Source: Tessaracoccus flavus (GTDB taxonomy: Bacteria > Actinomycetota > Actinomycetes > Propionibacteriales > Propionibacteriaceae). From it: 64,000 nt of DNA. The position numbers and the translations under genes are program-made. Of the stretch, positions 33,310 to 41,427 are shown piece after piece (within the stretch, counting starts at the first letter, position 1; every line of letters starts with the position of its first letter). Where the stretch lies: assembly GCF_001997295.1 (NCBI RefSeq), contig NZ_CP019605.1, positions 2,604,001-2,668,000 on the forward strand, given 5' to 3'. The notes beneath the pieces were generated by a model, which ran no database searches, was not told where the DNA came from, and saw nothing but the letters and a program-made list of their open reading frames with translations.

Positions 33310-33315
33310 CCCTCC

Positions 33316-33321
33316 ATTCTG
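33316..33321 (-). promoter_or_regulatory. -10-like box CAGAAT for the ERCC4 gene
   Basis: CAGAAT on the minus strand, six bases before ATG 33309. Confidence 0.4.
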
Positions 33322-33383
33322 CTGTCTCCCGGCCCCGCGGGCACGATCGGGCAGCCCCTTTGGTCCGGGTGACACTTGAGCCC

Positions 33384-33389
33384 TAGAGT
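33384..33389 (+). promoter_or_regulatory. -10 box TAGAGT for the MFS gene
   Basis: TAGAGT, six bases before GTG 33396. Confidence 0.6.
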
Positions 33390-33395
33390 TGGCCG

Positions 33396-34568
33396 GTGCG
33401 ACATTTTGCGGAGCTGGTGCGCCAACCAGGACTGGCCCGGGTCCTCGGGACGCAGCTCGCCGCCCGCTTCCCTGCCGGGATGTACTCCCTCGGCCTCCTC
33501 ATCCACGTCGAGCACGCCAAGGGCAACTACACCGCCGCCGGCATGGTGCTGGCCGCCTTCTCCGTCGGGATGGCCGTCGCCGGACCGATCGTCTCGCGTC
33601 AGCTGAGCCGGTTCGGCACCACCTTCGTTCTCCTCCTCACGCTCGCGCTCTCGTGCGCTGCGTTCGTCGGGGTCGCCCTGTTCCCGGGCCTCCCGCTCCC
33701 CGCCGTCATGGCCATGGCGGCCGTCGGGGGCGCGGCCATGCCCCCGGTCATTCCGACAGTTCGCACGCTGTACCCGCGGCTGTCGCCACGCAACCTCCTG
33801 ACGGCGCTGTTCAGCCTCGACGCCGCTCTGCAGGAGATCATCTGGGTGATCGGCCCGGTGCTCATCACGGTGCTCGTGGCGGTCTTCGGGTCGACGACGG
33901 CGCTGCTGGTCGTCGTCGCCATCCAGGTGGCAGGTGGCTTGGTGTTCGCGCTGGATCCGTTGGTGCGTCAACTCCGCATCCCCGCCGCCACCCGAAAGTT
34001 CGGCCGCGTGCTGAGCAGCCCGTCGGTGGTGCTCATGGTGGTGGTCTCGCTGCTGATGATCGGGTCGTTCGCTGCGGTCGAGGCGGCCGTCGTCGCGTCG
34101 TTCGGCGAAGGAAGCATCAACGCCGGCATCGTGCTGGCGATCTCCGCCGTCGGCTCCCTCCTCGGCGGTCTCGCGGCCGGGAACCGTCCGATCGGACGCT
34201 GGTCGCTGGCGCTGAGGCTGGTCATCATCGTCGGCGGGTTCGGCATCGCCGCCGTGTCCTCCGGCTTCTGGGGGCTCGCGGTTGCGCTGTTCGTGGCGGG
34301 GCTCGGGATCGCGCCGGCGCTGGCGGCGGTCTCCAACATCATCGCCGGCAGCGTCTCCTTCGCCGAGACGGCCGAAGCCTACGGATGGATCGGCACCGGG
34401 CAGCTTCTGGGCGCCTCGATCGGAAGCGCGACGGCGGGCATTGCGATCGACGCCGCCGGCGGGACCGGCGGCATCTACGTCGCCGCGGGGATCGCGGTGC
34501 TTGCGTTCGTCACCGCGCTGGTGTTCCGCACGGCGCAGCCAGACCCCAGCGCGCCGGTCATCGACTAG
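33396..34568 (+). CDS. MFS transporter
   Basis: A 390-residue protein with about 12 membrane helices. N-half: FPAGMYSLGLLIHVEHAKGN, VGMAVAGPIVSRQLSRFG (MFS loop 2-3 Arg/Gly pattern) and PPVIPTVRTLYPRLSP. C-half: ISAVGSLLGGLAAGNRPIGR. It resembles actinobacterial drug or metabolite exporters of the YcaD/PMF-driven type; no substrate can be assigned. GTG start by leaderless signature. Its stop overlaps the stop of the convergent 34565 gene (CTAG). Confidence 0.82.
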   Translation: MRHFAELVRQPGLARVLGTQLAARFPAGMYSLGLLIHVEHAKGNYTAAGMVLAAFSVGMAVAGPIVSRQLSRFGTTFVLLLTLALSCAAFVGVALFPGLPLPAVMAMAAVGGAAMPPVIPTVRTLYPRLSPRNLLTALFSLDAALQEIIWVIGPVLITVLVAVFGSTTALLVVVAIQVAGGLVFALDPLVRQLRIPAATRKFGRVLSSPSVVLMVVVSLLMIGSFAAVEAAVVASFGEGSINAGIVLAISAVGSLLGGLAAGNRPIGRWSLALRLVIIVGGFGIAAVSSGFWGLAVALFVAGLGIAPALAAVSNIIAGSVSFAETAEAYGWIGTGQLLGASIGSATAGIAIDAAGGTGGIYVAAGIAVLAFVTALVFRTAQPDPSAPVID

Positions 34569-34969
34569 TCGGCGACTTCGGTACGCGGCACCGCATCACC
34601 GGCGCCGAGTGCGGCCCCCAGACCCAGGGCGACGCTGGCGACCGTGCCCGCGATCCATGGGAGCCAGTGCGTCCACTCAAAGATCGCCGAGACCACCAAG
34701 GTCGCCGCGGCGACGGCCGCGGAGGCCAACGCCAGGCCGACGACGAGGCCGCGCCTCTCGCGGGGCACCGACAGTGCAGACAGCAACATGGGGATGAGGA
34801 ATCCGATCACCGGCACCACGAAGAAGAACGCGCCCCCCGGCGCCCGGTCGAAGAGGGTCTCGGCGGCGTAGGCGAAGAGCAGCAGCAGCCCCATGCCGAC
34901 CGACAAGACGATGATGGTGCTGCGGACACGCGCCGGCCGGTCTGCCGGCCGCTCGGGGGTGGTACTCAT
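34565..34969 (-). CDS. Four-helix hypothetical membrane protein
   Basis: 134 residues: a short polar N-terminus (STTPERPADRPARVR) and about four membrane segments (TIIVLSVGMGLLLLFAYAA; AFFFVVPVIGFLIPMLLSA; LVVGLALASAAVAAATLVVS; WIAGTVASVALGLGAALGAG). No family recognised. Convergent with the MFS gene and sharing the four bases CTAG of both stop codons. Leaderless signature upstream. Confidence 0.7.
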   Translation of the reverse strand: MSTTPERPADRPARVRSTIIVLSVGMGLLLLFAYAAETLFDRAPGGAFFFVVPVIGFLIPMLLSALSVPRERRGLVVGLALASAAVAAATLVVSAIFEWTHWLPWIAGTVASVALGLGAALGAGDAVPRTEVAD

Positions 34970-34975
34970 GACCGC

Positions 34976-34981
34976 AGGCTA
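34976..34981 (-). promoter_or_regulatory. -10 box TAGCCT for the 134-aa membrane gene
   Basis: TAGCCT on the minus strand, six bases before ATG 34969. The remaining gap to 35176 holds a degenerate CTCCCTAAGTAGGG repeat near 35120 and nothing coding. Confidence 0.55.
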
Positions 34982-35175
34982 GCCCTGTTCATCGATCAAG
35001 GACGATTGATCGGCGGCCCAACCGTGAGAAAGACTGCTCGGCGCCACCTCTGGGCGGGCGACCACGCTGAGACCCCGCGCCGAGCGGGCCTGTACCCCGT
35101 GAAAGCAAAGCGTCTCCCTAAGTAGGGGGTGAGGAACGAACCCCCGTATCGAAAGCTCGTACCTCACGGCCGCTG

Positions 35176-35649
35176 CTAGGGAGACGAGGAGGAAGACCGG
35201 CGTTCCGCGAAGAAGCCCCCGAGGACGTTCGCGCACTCGGACGCCATGACGCCCGACGTCACCAAGGGTCGATGGTTGAGGCGAGGGTCGCGGACCACGT
35301 CCCAGAGCGACGAGACGGCGCCGGCCTTCTCGTCGAAAGCGCCGAACACAAGCCGGTCGAGGCGCGCGGCGACGATCGCGCCCGCGCACATCGTGCAGGG
35401 TTCCAGGGTCACGACAATGGTGCAGCCGGTCAGCCGCCACTCCCCCAGCGCCTCGGCAGCGCGGCGGATGGCCACAATCTCCGCGTGGGAGGTCGGGTCG
35501 CCGGTCAGCTCCCGCTCGTTGCCGCCCCGCGCGATGACGCGCCCCTCGGCGTCGAGAATTACGGCACCAATGGGCACGTCACCGTGGGCCTCAGCAGCCA
35601 CGGCCTCCGCCAGAGCCTCGCCCATCGCGGCGTGCCAGCGAGTGCCCAC
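35176..35649 (-). CDS. tadA: tRNA adenosine(34) deaminase
   Basis: A 157-residue zinc deaminase that makes inosine-34 in tRNA-Arg(ACG); that tRNA gene is present at 40548. Zinc ligands His55 in DPTSHAE (Glu57 catalytic) and Cys85/Cys88 in LEPCTMCAGAIV. IGAVILDAEGRVIARGGNER is the typical N-terminal strand. The GTG start overlaps the TAG of the upstream partner gene by one base, so they are translated together. The C-terminal RRSSSSSP tail is low complexity. Confidence 0.92.
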   Translation of the reverse strand: MGTRWHAAMGEALAEAVAAEAHGDVPIGAVILDAEGRVIARGGNERELTGDPTSHAEIVAIRRAAEALGEWRLTGCTIVVTLEPCTMCAGAIVAARLDRLVFGAFDEKAGAVSSLWDVVRDPRLNHRPLVTSGVMASECANVLGGFFAERRSSSSSP

Positions 35650-36224
35650 TACTCGTCGAAGGCCTCGGCCGCCCGCTCGAACACGTCGGCGACCTTGAGC
35701 TTCTTCGCGATGCGCCCCAGAAGCACGTCGGAATCCTCGTCGTAGTCCGTCGCGATCGCCTCAAGCTCGAACGCCCTCAGGCCGGACGCGGCGTACATCT
35801 CCAGGTCTCCAAGCGGAACGGAATCGTCGTCCTCGTCGGGCATCTCCTCGCCCAGATAGTCGACGACGTCGCGCGCGATGGGCCAGTCCTGGGCCGCCGT
35901 GATGTCACTCAGCAGCACCTCGACAGTGCGGCCCCGGACCCGGCAGATGACGAAGAACTCGCCGGCGACCGACACCCAGCCGTCGGCTCCGGAGTCGCCC
36001 GGGAGCCGGCTTAGCTGGCTGACGAGCTCATCCAGGTCGTTGGCAAGGTCGTAATCGAGCGGCACGGCCACGGCCTTGCCGTCCTCGCGGTAGAGCGCGA
36101 CGACCAGATCCACGTCGTCCTCGGTAGCGTCCTCAAGATCGTCGAAGTCGAGGTCCTCGTCGTCGACGTCGTCACCCTCATCATTGAGGTCGAACGGCTC
36201 AGCGTCCTCGTCAAACACGTCCAC
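35649..36224 (-). CDS. tRNA adenosine deaminase-associated protein
   Basis: A 191-residue acidic protein always beside tadA in actinobacteria. The first 30 residues are almost all Asp/Glu ([20 protein letters not shown]). The core is [40 protein letters not shown] and [20 protein letters not shown], and the end [18 protein letters not shown]. Function unknown; it may assist TadA. GTG at 36224 is chosen since GGGAG lies five bases upstream; the ATG at 36272 would add a non-conserved stretch. Confidence 0.82.
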   Translation of the reverse strand: MDVFDEDAEPFDLNDEGDDVDDEDLDFDDLEDATEDDVDLVVALYREDGKAVAVPLDYDLANDLDELVSQLSRLPGDSGADGWVSVAGEFFVICRVRGRTVEVLLSDITAAQDWPIARDVVDYLGEEMPDEDDDSVPLGDLEMYAASGLRAFELEAIATDYDEDSDVLLGRIAKKLKVADVFERAAEAFDE

Positions 36225-36323
36225 GACATCTCCCTTCCTCGGCTCGGGCACCCATCTTCGCACGCAATCCACCGCGACACACCACCGGCCGACGATCCGC
36301 TACGCGTGGGTGCCCGGATGTGG

Positions 36324-36329
36324 GAAAGT
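36324..36329 (+). promoter_or_regulatory. -10-like box GAAAGT for upp
   Basis: GAAAGT, six bases before GTG 36336; weak match but correct spacing. Confidence 0.35.
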
Positions 36330-36335
36330 TGGGGC

Positions 36336-36977
36336 GTGGAAGTTACCGTCGTAAGCCATCCCCTGGTCGATCACAAGCTGACGCTGCTGCGTAAGAAGGA
36401 CACGGAGCAGCCCGTGTTCCGGCGCCTCGTCGAGGAGCTCGTCACCCTGCTGGCCTACGAGGCGACGCGTGGCGTCCGCGTCGGGTCGGTCGACATCGAG
36501 ACCCCCGTCACCAGCACCACCGGGGTGAAGCTCTCACAGCCCGCGCCGCTGGTCGTGCCCATCCTCCGTGCAGGTCTCGGGATGCTCGACGGCATGCTCC
36601 GGCTGGTCCCGACGGCGGAGGTCGGCTTCCTCGGCATGATCCGCGACGAGGAGACGCTGCAGCCCATGACTTACGCCGAGCGGCTGCCCCACGACCTGTC
36701 GGGACGGCAATGCTACGTGCTCGACCCGATGCTGGCGACCGGCGGATCGCTCGGGGGCGCCGTCCAGTTCCTCGTCGACCGGGGCGCCGACGACATCACG
36801 GCCATCTGCCTCCTCGCCGCCCCCGAGGGGATCGAGAAACTGCGCGACCTGCTGGCCGGCCTTCACGTGCCCTGCAACCTCGTCGTGGCGGCGGTCGACG
36901 AGCGGCTGAACGAGGTGGGCTACATCGTCCCCGGCCTCGGCGACGCTGGCGACCGGCTCTACGGACTGGCCCAATAG
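36336..36977 (+). CDS. upp: Uracil phosphoribosyltransferase
   Basis: A 213-residue salvage enzyme: uracil + PRPP to [23 protein letters not shown] is the classic start. [34 protein letters not shown] (PRPP loop) and [18 protein letters not shown] (uracil-binding) follow. GTG 36336 is set by homology; GAAAGT lies six bases upstream. A 9-bp inverted repeat GGGCACCCA / TGGGTGCCC (36246-36254 and 36307-36315) sits in the divergent promoter region and could be an operator. Confidence 0.94.
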   Translation: MEVTVVSHPLVDHKLTLLRKKDTEQPVFRRLVEELVTLLAYEATRGVRVGSVDIETPVTSTTGVKLSQPAPLVVPILRAGLGMLDGMLRLVPTAEVGFLGMIRDEETLQPMTYAERLPHDLSGRQCYVLDPMLATGGSLGGAVQFLVDRGADDITAICLLAAPEGIEKLRDLLAGLHVPCNLVVAAVDERLNEVGYIVPGLGDAGDRLYGLAQ

Positions 36978-37018
36978 CACTCGCCGATCCCCGGAGAGAG
37001 GCGGCCAGCCAGCCCCGA

Positions 37019-37024
37019 TAGATT
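37019..37024 (+). promoter_or_regulatory. -10 box TAGATT for the YwiC-like gene
   Basis: TAGATT, six bases before ATG 37031. Confidence 0.6.
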
Positions 37025-37030
37025 GACTGA

Positions 37031-37795
37031 ATGGCTAGGAAGATCCCTGCGGGCTGGGTACCGAAGCAGCACGGCGCCTGGGCGATGATCATCGTCCCGT
37101 ACGTCACGGGGCTGCTCCTCGCCGCACGGCTGCGGCCACTCGAGTGGAGCGACGCGACGCTGGGGCTGACGTGGCTGGTCGGCTACTTCGCTTTCAACGC
37201 GGCGACGCTGTGGCTCAAGGCACCGGCCAGGCGGCGCGCCTCCTTCCAGACGCCCCTGATCACCTACCTCGGTATCTCCGCCGTCTTCGGTGTGGCGACG
37301 CTCATCCAGAAGGGATGGCCGATCCTCATCTGGGTGCCCCCCTATGCCGTCGTTCTCGGCATCTCGCTCTGGCTCGCGGCCTCGAAGCGCGAGCGGTCGC
37401 TGCTCTCGGGGGTCCTGACCGTGGTGGCCTCCTGCGGCCTGATGGCAGTGCTGCGACCATGGCCGGCCGACGACCCCGCCCGGCTGCCCGACCTAGCGGT
37501 CATGGCTGCGGTTACCCTCTACTTCGTCGGCACCGTCTTCCACGTCAAGGCGCTCATCCGGGAGCGGAACGACCCGCACTCGGCCCGCCGCTCAGGTATC
37601 TACCACACGGCAGTGCTAGCCGCGCTCGTCGCCGGCATTGGGCTCGGCTGGCTCACCTGGCCCTGGAGCCTCTGGGGAGTTGCGCTCGTCGGGCGTTCCT
37701 TCCGAATGCCCCGCGCTCCCCGTCGCCCGCTGCAGATCGGGCTCGTGGAGATCGCGCTGTCGACGTGGGCGCTGCTCCTCGTGCTCTTCGCCTGA
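37031..37795 (+). CDS. YwiC-like membrane protein
   Basis: A 254-residue integral membrane protein with about eight helices. The family signature is at the N-terminus: IPAGWVPKQHGAWAMIIVPY. FHVKALIRERNDPHSARRSG is the cytoplasmic loop and RSFRMPRAPRRPLQIGLVEI the late loop. YwiC-like proteins are widespread in Gram-positives with no proven function. Single gene with leaderless signature, convergent with menB across a hairpin. Confidence 0.85.
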   Translation: MARKIPAGWVPKQHGAWAMIIVPYVTGLLLAARLRPLEWSDATLGLTWLVGYFAFNAATLWLKAPARRRASFQTPLITYLGISAVFGVATLIQKGWPILIWVPPYAVVLGISLWLAASKRERSLLSGVLTVVASCGLMAVLRPWPADDPARLPDLAVMAAVTLYFVGTVFHVKALIRERNDPHSARRSGIYHTAVLAALVAGIGLGWLTWPWSLWGVALVGRSFRMPRAPRRPLQIGLVEIALSTWALLLVLFA

Positions 37796-37813
37796 GCTTG
37801 TCAGGCGACGCTG

Positions 37814-37873
37814 CTTCACGTCTCCTGAGCTGAGTAGCGGCCGTTCCTCGCTCCCTACTCGGGAGACGTGAAG
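37814..37873. terminator. Convergent hairpin made from a repeat unit
   Basis: CTTCACGTCTCC (37814-37825) pairs perfectly with GGAGACGTGAAG (37862-37873); the inner GAGTAG/CTACTC can extend it. It contains the CGCTCCCTACTCGGGAGACG repeat. It separates the YwiC-like gene from menB. Confidence 0.75.
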
Positions 37874-37876
37874 GCC

Positions 37877-38773
37877 TCAGTAGTAGTAGGGGAAGCGGCT
37901 CCAGTCGGGGTCGCGCTTCTCGAGGAAGGCATCGCGGCCCTCGACCGCCTCGTCGGTCATGTAGGCCAACCGCGTGGTCTCGCCGGCGAACACCTGCTGG
38001 CCTACCAGCCCGTCGTCGATGGCGTTGAACGCGTACTTCAGCATCCGCTGCGCCGTCGGGGACTTGCCGCAAATCTTGGCGGCCCACTCCAGGCCGACGT
38101 CCTCCAGTTCGGCGTGCGGGATGACCCGGTTGACCATGCCCATGCGGTGCGCGTCCTCGGCGTCGTGCACATCGCCCAGGAAGAAGATCTCCCGCGCGAA
38201 CTTCTGGCCCACCTGGCGCGCCAGGTACGCCGAGCCGTAGCCGGCGTCGAACGAGCCGACGTCGGCGTCGGTCTGCTTGAACTTCGCATGCTCGCGCGAC
38301 GCGAGCGTGAGGTCGGCGACCACGTGCAGCGAGTGCCCCCCACCCGCGGCCCAGCCGTTGACCAGCGCGATGACCACCTTCGGCATGAACCGGATGAGCC
38401 GCTGCACCTCGAGGATGTGGAGGCGGCCGAGCTTCGCCGCGTCGACGGATTCGGACGTCTCGCCCTCGGCGTACTGGTAGCCGGCACGACCGCGGATCCG
38501 CTGGTCCCCGCCCGAACAGAACGCCCACCCGCCGTCCTTCTCCGACGGGCCGTTGCCGGTGAGCAGCACGCATCCGATGTCGGACGAGGTGCGCGCGTGC
38601 TCCAGCGCCTGGTACAGCTCGTCGACGGTGTGAGGCCGGAAGGCGTTGCGCACCTCGGGCCGGTCGAAGGCGATCCGCACGGCTGGCACGTGCTTGGCGC
38701 GATGGTAGGTGATGTCGGTGAACTCGAAGCCCGCCACGGGCTCCCAGAGTTCCGCGCGGAACGGGTTCGTCAT
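37877..38773 (-). CDS. menB: 1,4-dihydroxy-2-naphthoyl-CoA synthase
   Basis: A 298-residue crotonase-fold enzyme that closes the second ring in menaquinone synthesis from succinylbenzoyl-CoA. RIAFDRPEVRNAFRPHTVDE, FCSGGDQRIRGRAGYQY (oxyanion and flexible loop), VNGWAAGGGHSLHVVADLTL and DADVGSFDAGYGSAYLARQV (catalytic Asp/Ser region) are textbook MenB. It ends DPDWSRFPYYY. It stands alone here, not in a men cluster. NDH-2 in this window uses the product menaquinone. Leaderless signature at 38781. Confidence 0.95.
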   Translation of the reverse strand: MTNPFRAELWEPVAGFEFTDITYHRAKHVPAVRIAFDRPEVRNAFRPHTVDELYQALEHARTSSDIGCVLLTGNGPSEKDGGWAFCSGGDQRIRGRAGYQYAEGETSESVDAAKLGRLHILEVQRLIRFMPKVVIALVNGWAAGGGHSLHVVADLTLASREHAKFKQTDADVGSFDAGYGSAYLARQVGQKFAREIFFLGDVHDAEDAHRMGMVNRVIPHAELEDVGLEWAAKICGKSPTAQRMLKYAFNAIDDGLVGQQVFAGETTRLAYMTDEAVEGRDAFLEKRDPDWSRFPYYY

Positions 38774-38780
38774 GGACCTG

Positions 38781-38786
38781 AGCCTA
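38781..38786 (-). promoter_or_regulatory. -10 box TAGGCT for menB
   Basis: TAGGCT on the minus strand, seven bases before ATG 38773. Confidence 0.55.
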
Positions 38787-38797
38787 GCGAAACGCCC

Positions 38798-39526
38798 TCA
38801 CCGTGGTCCGTGGACGGCGCGCGCGACGCGGTCCGGGAGGTTGGTGATGATGGCGTCCACGCCCTTGGCTGCGAGCGCGATGGCGTCCTCGTCCTTGTTC
38901 ACCGTCCAGGTGTGGACCTTGATGCCGGCTTCGTGGCAGAGCCACACGTAGTCCGGCTGCTGCAGCGCGGCGAAGTGGGGATGGATGGCGCCCGCGCCCA
39001 ACCACGAGACGTAGCGCCACGGTTCGAAGAGGCCGTCGGAGGTCAGCGCTCCTACGTGCTGCGGGGGGATCTTCCCGCGGAGGTTGGCCAGCGAGTAGTG
39101 GTTGAACGACGAGATGATGACGCGATCCAACATCCCGAACTCGTTCACGATCCGCACCACGTCGTCCTCCATCCCCGGGTAAAGGACGATGGTGTTCTTC
39201 AGCTCGATGTTCACGGTCAGCGTGGTCTCGCGGAAGAGTTCGAGAACTTCCTGCAAAGTTGGGATCTTCACATTGCGGCGTCCCGCGAAGCCGTGCGCGA
39301 AGTCAAGGTGGCGCAGCTCGTCGAGGGTCATGTCAACGACGCGACCGAAGCCATTGGAGGTACGGTTCACCGACTCATCGTGGATCGCGACGATGTGTCC
39401 GTCGGCCGTGCGCTGGACATCCAGCTCGACGCCGTCAACCCCCAGCTGGATCGCCTGCTGGAAGGACGCGAGCGTGTTCTCTGGCGCGTAGGCGGACGCC
39501 CCACGATGGCCCCAAATTGCAGTCAC
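38798..39526 (-). CDS. Glycerophosphodiester phosphodiesterase
   Basis: A 242-residue GDPD TIM barrel that hydrolyses glycerophosphodiesters to glycerol-3-phosphate and an alcohol. WGHRGASAYAPENTLASFQQ carries the HRG...PEN catalytic start, VELDVQRTADGHIVAIHDE the metal-binding E-D pair and second His, and TLTVNIELKN the third acidic site. It ends VHTWTVNKDEDAIALAAKG and AIITNLPDRV. No signal peptide, so cytosolic. GTG 39526 is chosen by homology and a GAAGAT box six bases upstream. Confidence 0.9.
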   Translation of the reverse strand: MTAIWGHRGASAYAPENTLASFQQAIQLGVDGVELDVQRTADGHIVAIHDESVNRTSNGFGRVVDMTLDELRHLDFAHGFAGRRNVKIPTLQEVLELFRETTLTVNIELKNTIVLYPGMEDDVVRIVNEFGMLDRVIISSFNHYSLANLRGKIPPQHVGALTSDGLFEPWRYVSWLGAGAIHPHFAALQQPDYVWLCHEAGIKVHTWTVNKDEDAIALAAKGVDAIITNLPDRVARAVHGPR

Positions 39527-39679
39527 CCGGCAATCTTCCCACCTTCGGGCTGGGCATCGCACCTTTCCGACGCCGAACAGGAAGCGCTGCGCAAGAGACG
39601 GATTAGGATCGAGTCACGGGAAGTCGCGTCGGTGACCGTCTCATGACCCGCTTGTCCCGCAGCCTGGTGCAACTTCACA

Positions 39680-39719
39680 GACGGTCTGGGCCCTCCACCA
39701 TGGGAGGACCCAGACCGTC
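39680..39719 (-). terminator. Strong hairpin downstream of the truncated gene
   Basis: GACGGTCTGGG + CCTCC pairs with GGAGG + CCCAGACCGTC (39680-39696 with 39703-39719), two one-base interruptions. It follows the 3' end of the 39740 remnant on the minus strand. Confidence 0.75.
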
Positions 39720-39739
39720 GTCATGTTATCGCCGGCTTG

Positions 39740-40015
39740 TTAGGGGCTGGGTGCTGGCCAAGCCGGGTACGGGTTGTAGCTGTCGAAGTAGACGATGTTG
39801 TTGAAGACCCAGTCTGCGTCCCACGCGTAGGTGGTGCCGCTGGAGGTCTGCGTGGACTTGATGAAGTCGACCCCTGCCCACGAGCGGCAAGCGCCGCGGC
39901 CGGTTTGGGGCGTGTCGCACTCGGTTCGCCACTTCCGTCCGTCCGAAGCGGTCCACTGACCGGCATTGCCCAATGGGTTTCCTGCCCACAGCTCGCGCTT
40001 TGTCTCAAGTCTCAC
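39740..40015 (-). pseudogene. 5'-truncated fragment of a secreted Trp/Cys-domain protein
   Basis: 91 codons with no signal peptide. RKWRTECDTPQTGRGACRSW and DADWVFNNIVYFDSYNP match the second N-terminal domain of the M15 peptidase gene at 46247 (RRWKTECDTPWTGDGACRS; TWVFNNIVRF). The 5' flank lacks a ribosome-binding site or export signal, so only the last domain of a former exported protein remains. Base composition is less GC-rich than its neighbours. The region 40016-40512 behind it is non-coding debris next to tRNA-Arg. Confidence 0.6.
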
Positions 40016-40512
40016 TCACGAAAGTCACGCATTCTGGAAAACGAGCCGATCCAGTGACGCATCGTGTTTCTCGCGTCTAGGGGCAGCCGCACCCCCGATG
40101 GAGGGGTTGCTCCGGGCACGCCGTCTCCGTCATGCGGACCGCGTGACCCAGTCGGGGTTTGGCCATCGAGCGCCAGCTTGAGCCGCGGGCCCGGGTCACA
40201 TTCCGGGGGGGTCACAGATCCGAACAGGATCACTGGCCACGCGCACGGAGGGAAAACCAGGCAGGTGTCACCGGTGACCACGGTGAGGCATCGTGATGAA
40301 CTGGACTGCTGAGCCAGCACAACGTAGCGGACGTGATCGAGATCGTCATGCTGGGTCGCCTCGACTCCAACGCTGAGGGCGTCGACTCTGCGCCCATCGA
40401 GGAGCGATGCGCCCGCGTCGGTGCTGGCTGAGCGCTCGCGGCATACCGGATCGCCGCTCCCTCATGGCGGTGGCCATGGTCACTGGCGTTCCGCTGGTGT
40501 GGCTGGAGACGG
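40016..40512. other. Gene-free stretch beside tRNA-Arg with phage-regulator-like remnant
   Basis: No convincing gene. On the plus strand about 40430-40520 reads ARGIPDRRSLMAVAMVTGVP then LVWLETGQAP, resembling the C-terminal end of Xre-type phage regulators (usually ...GVPLxWLxTG). The upstream part is out of frame or absent. Together with the truncated gene and the tRNA, this looks like the scar of an old integration. Confidence 0.35.
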
Positions 40513-40541
40513 GTCAGGCCCCGTCGGAGACGGGGCCTGAC
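40513..40541 (-). terminator. Terminator of tRNA-Arg
   Basis: A perfect 11-bp stem GTCAGGCCCCG / CGGGGCCTGAC with a 7-base loop, directly downstream of the tRNA. Confidence 0.85.
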
Positions 40542-40547
40542 GTGTTG

Positions 40548-40620
40548 CGCGCTCGGAGGGACTCGAACCCCCAACCTGCTGATCCGTAGTCAGCTGCTCT
40601 ATCCATTGAGCCACGAGCGC
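40548..40620 (-). tRNA. tRNA-Arg (anticodon ACG)
   Basis: Acceptor GCGCTCG/CGAGCGC, anticodon loop CTACGGA between GCTGA and TCAGC, T-loop TTCGAGT. Substrate of TadA, whose gene is at 35176. CCA not encoded. Confidence 0.95.
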
Positions 40621-40712
40621 TTGGGCAAGAAGAGACTATACGTGGGCTCCCGCTGATTCGCCAAAACGCAGCCCTGATCAGCGATGTCCTAGGCCCCGCC
40701 GACATCGTGAGC

Positions 40713-40718
40713 CAGACT
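40713..40718 (+). promoter_or_regulatory. -10-like box CAGACT for ogt
   Basis: CAGACT, six bases before ATG 40725; supports that start over the GTG at 40707. Confidence 0.45.
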
Positions 40719-40724
40719 GGACCC

Positions 40725-41213
40725 ATGCGCCACAGCATTCTGGACAGCCCCATCGGACCCCTCACTCTCATCGAGCGCGACGGGGGGCTTGCTGCGCTCT
40801 ACATGGCCGAGCACGCGCACGCGCCGGGCACCGCTGCTCGCGGCGAGCGCGTGGACGACGCCCTCCCGGAGGCCACACAGCAGCTCAGGCAGTACTTCGC
40901 CGGAGAGCGGAGCGAGTTCGACATCCCCCTCAACCCGGCGGGCACCGAGTTCCAGCGACAGGTGTGGGCCGCACTCACTGAAATCCCCTACGGCGAAACC
41001 CGCACCTACGGCCAGCTCGCCGCCGGACTTGGCCGTCCCTCGTCCGCGCGGGCCGTGGGGATGGCCGTCGGTCGCAATCCCATCAGCATCGTCGTGCCCT
41101 GCCACCGGGTGGTCGGCACCAACGGGAAGCTCACCGGTTACGCCGGCGGGATGGCGCGCAAGGAGTTTCTCCTGGCTCACGAACGCGGGCAAGCTCTTTC
41201 GCGTCGAGCGTGA
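40725..41213 (+). CDS. ogt: Methylated-DNA--protein-cysteine methyltransferase
   Basis: A 162-residue suicide repair protein that takes the alkyl group from O6-methylguanine. FQRQVWAALTEIPYGETRTY contains the recognition helix and YG motif; ARAVGMAVGRNPISIVVPCH holds acceptor Cys126 in PCHRV. The N-terminal domain is short (DSPIGPLTLIERDGGLAALY). Single gene between tRNA-Arg and tRNA-Ser. Family length is normal. Confidence 0.93.
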   Translation: MRHSILDSPIGPLTLIERDGGLAALYMAEHAHAPGTAARGERVDDALPEATQQLRQYFAGERSEFDIPLNPAGTEFQRQVWAALTEIPYGETRTYGQLAAGLGRPSSARAVGMAVGRNPISIVVPCHRVVGTNGKLTGYAGGMARKEFLLAHERGQALSRRA

Positions 41214-41231
41214 CAACCCGCGGAAGCACAA

Positions 41232-41255
41232 GGACCCCCGACAAGGCGGGGGTCC
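41232..41255. terminator. Hairpin shared by ogt and tRNA-Ser
   Basis: GGACCCCCG / CGGGGGTCC, a 9-bp stem with a 6-base loop, between the ogt stop and the 3' end of tRNA-Ser(GCT). Confidence 0.8.
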
Positions 41256-41262
41256 ACACTGG

Positions 41263-41353
41263 CGGAGGTGGCGGGATTTGAACCCGCGATGGGGTTGAAG
41301 CCCCAAACCCGCTTAGCAGGCGGGCGCCATAGACCGGACTAGGCGACACCTCC
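41263..41353 (-). tRNA. tRNA-Ser (anticodon GCT)
   Basis: Acceptor GGAGGTG/CACCTCC, anticodon loop CTGCTAA between CCCGC and GCGGG, long variable arm (TTTGGGGCTTCAACCCCATC), T-loop TTCAAAT; 91 nt. Confidence 0.95.
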
Positions 41354-41427
41354 AGTGCCCTGCAAGGGTAGCCGAGCAGCATGGTGGGCGGCAAACAGCG
41401 CGGGGTTACACTGGCTTTGGAGGTTTC

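Noticed and set aside
34970..35175. SRP RNA or other small RNA next to tadA
   Set aside because: The conserved GGAAG-GCAGC type core of bacterial SRP RNA is absent; only a degenerate repeat is seen.
40230..40574. Minus-strand protein gene overlapping tRNA-Arg
   Set aside because: The frame runs through the tRNA and its terminator and shows no recognisable domain.
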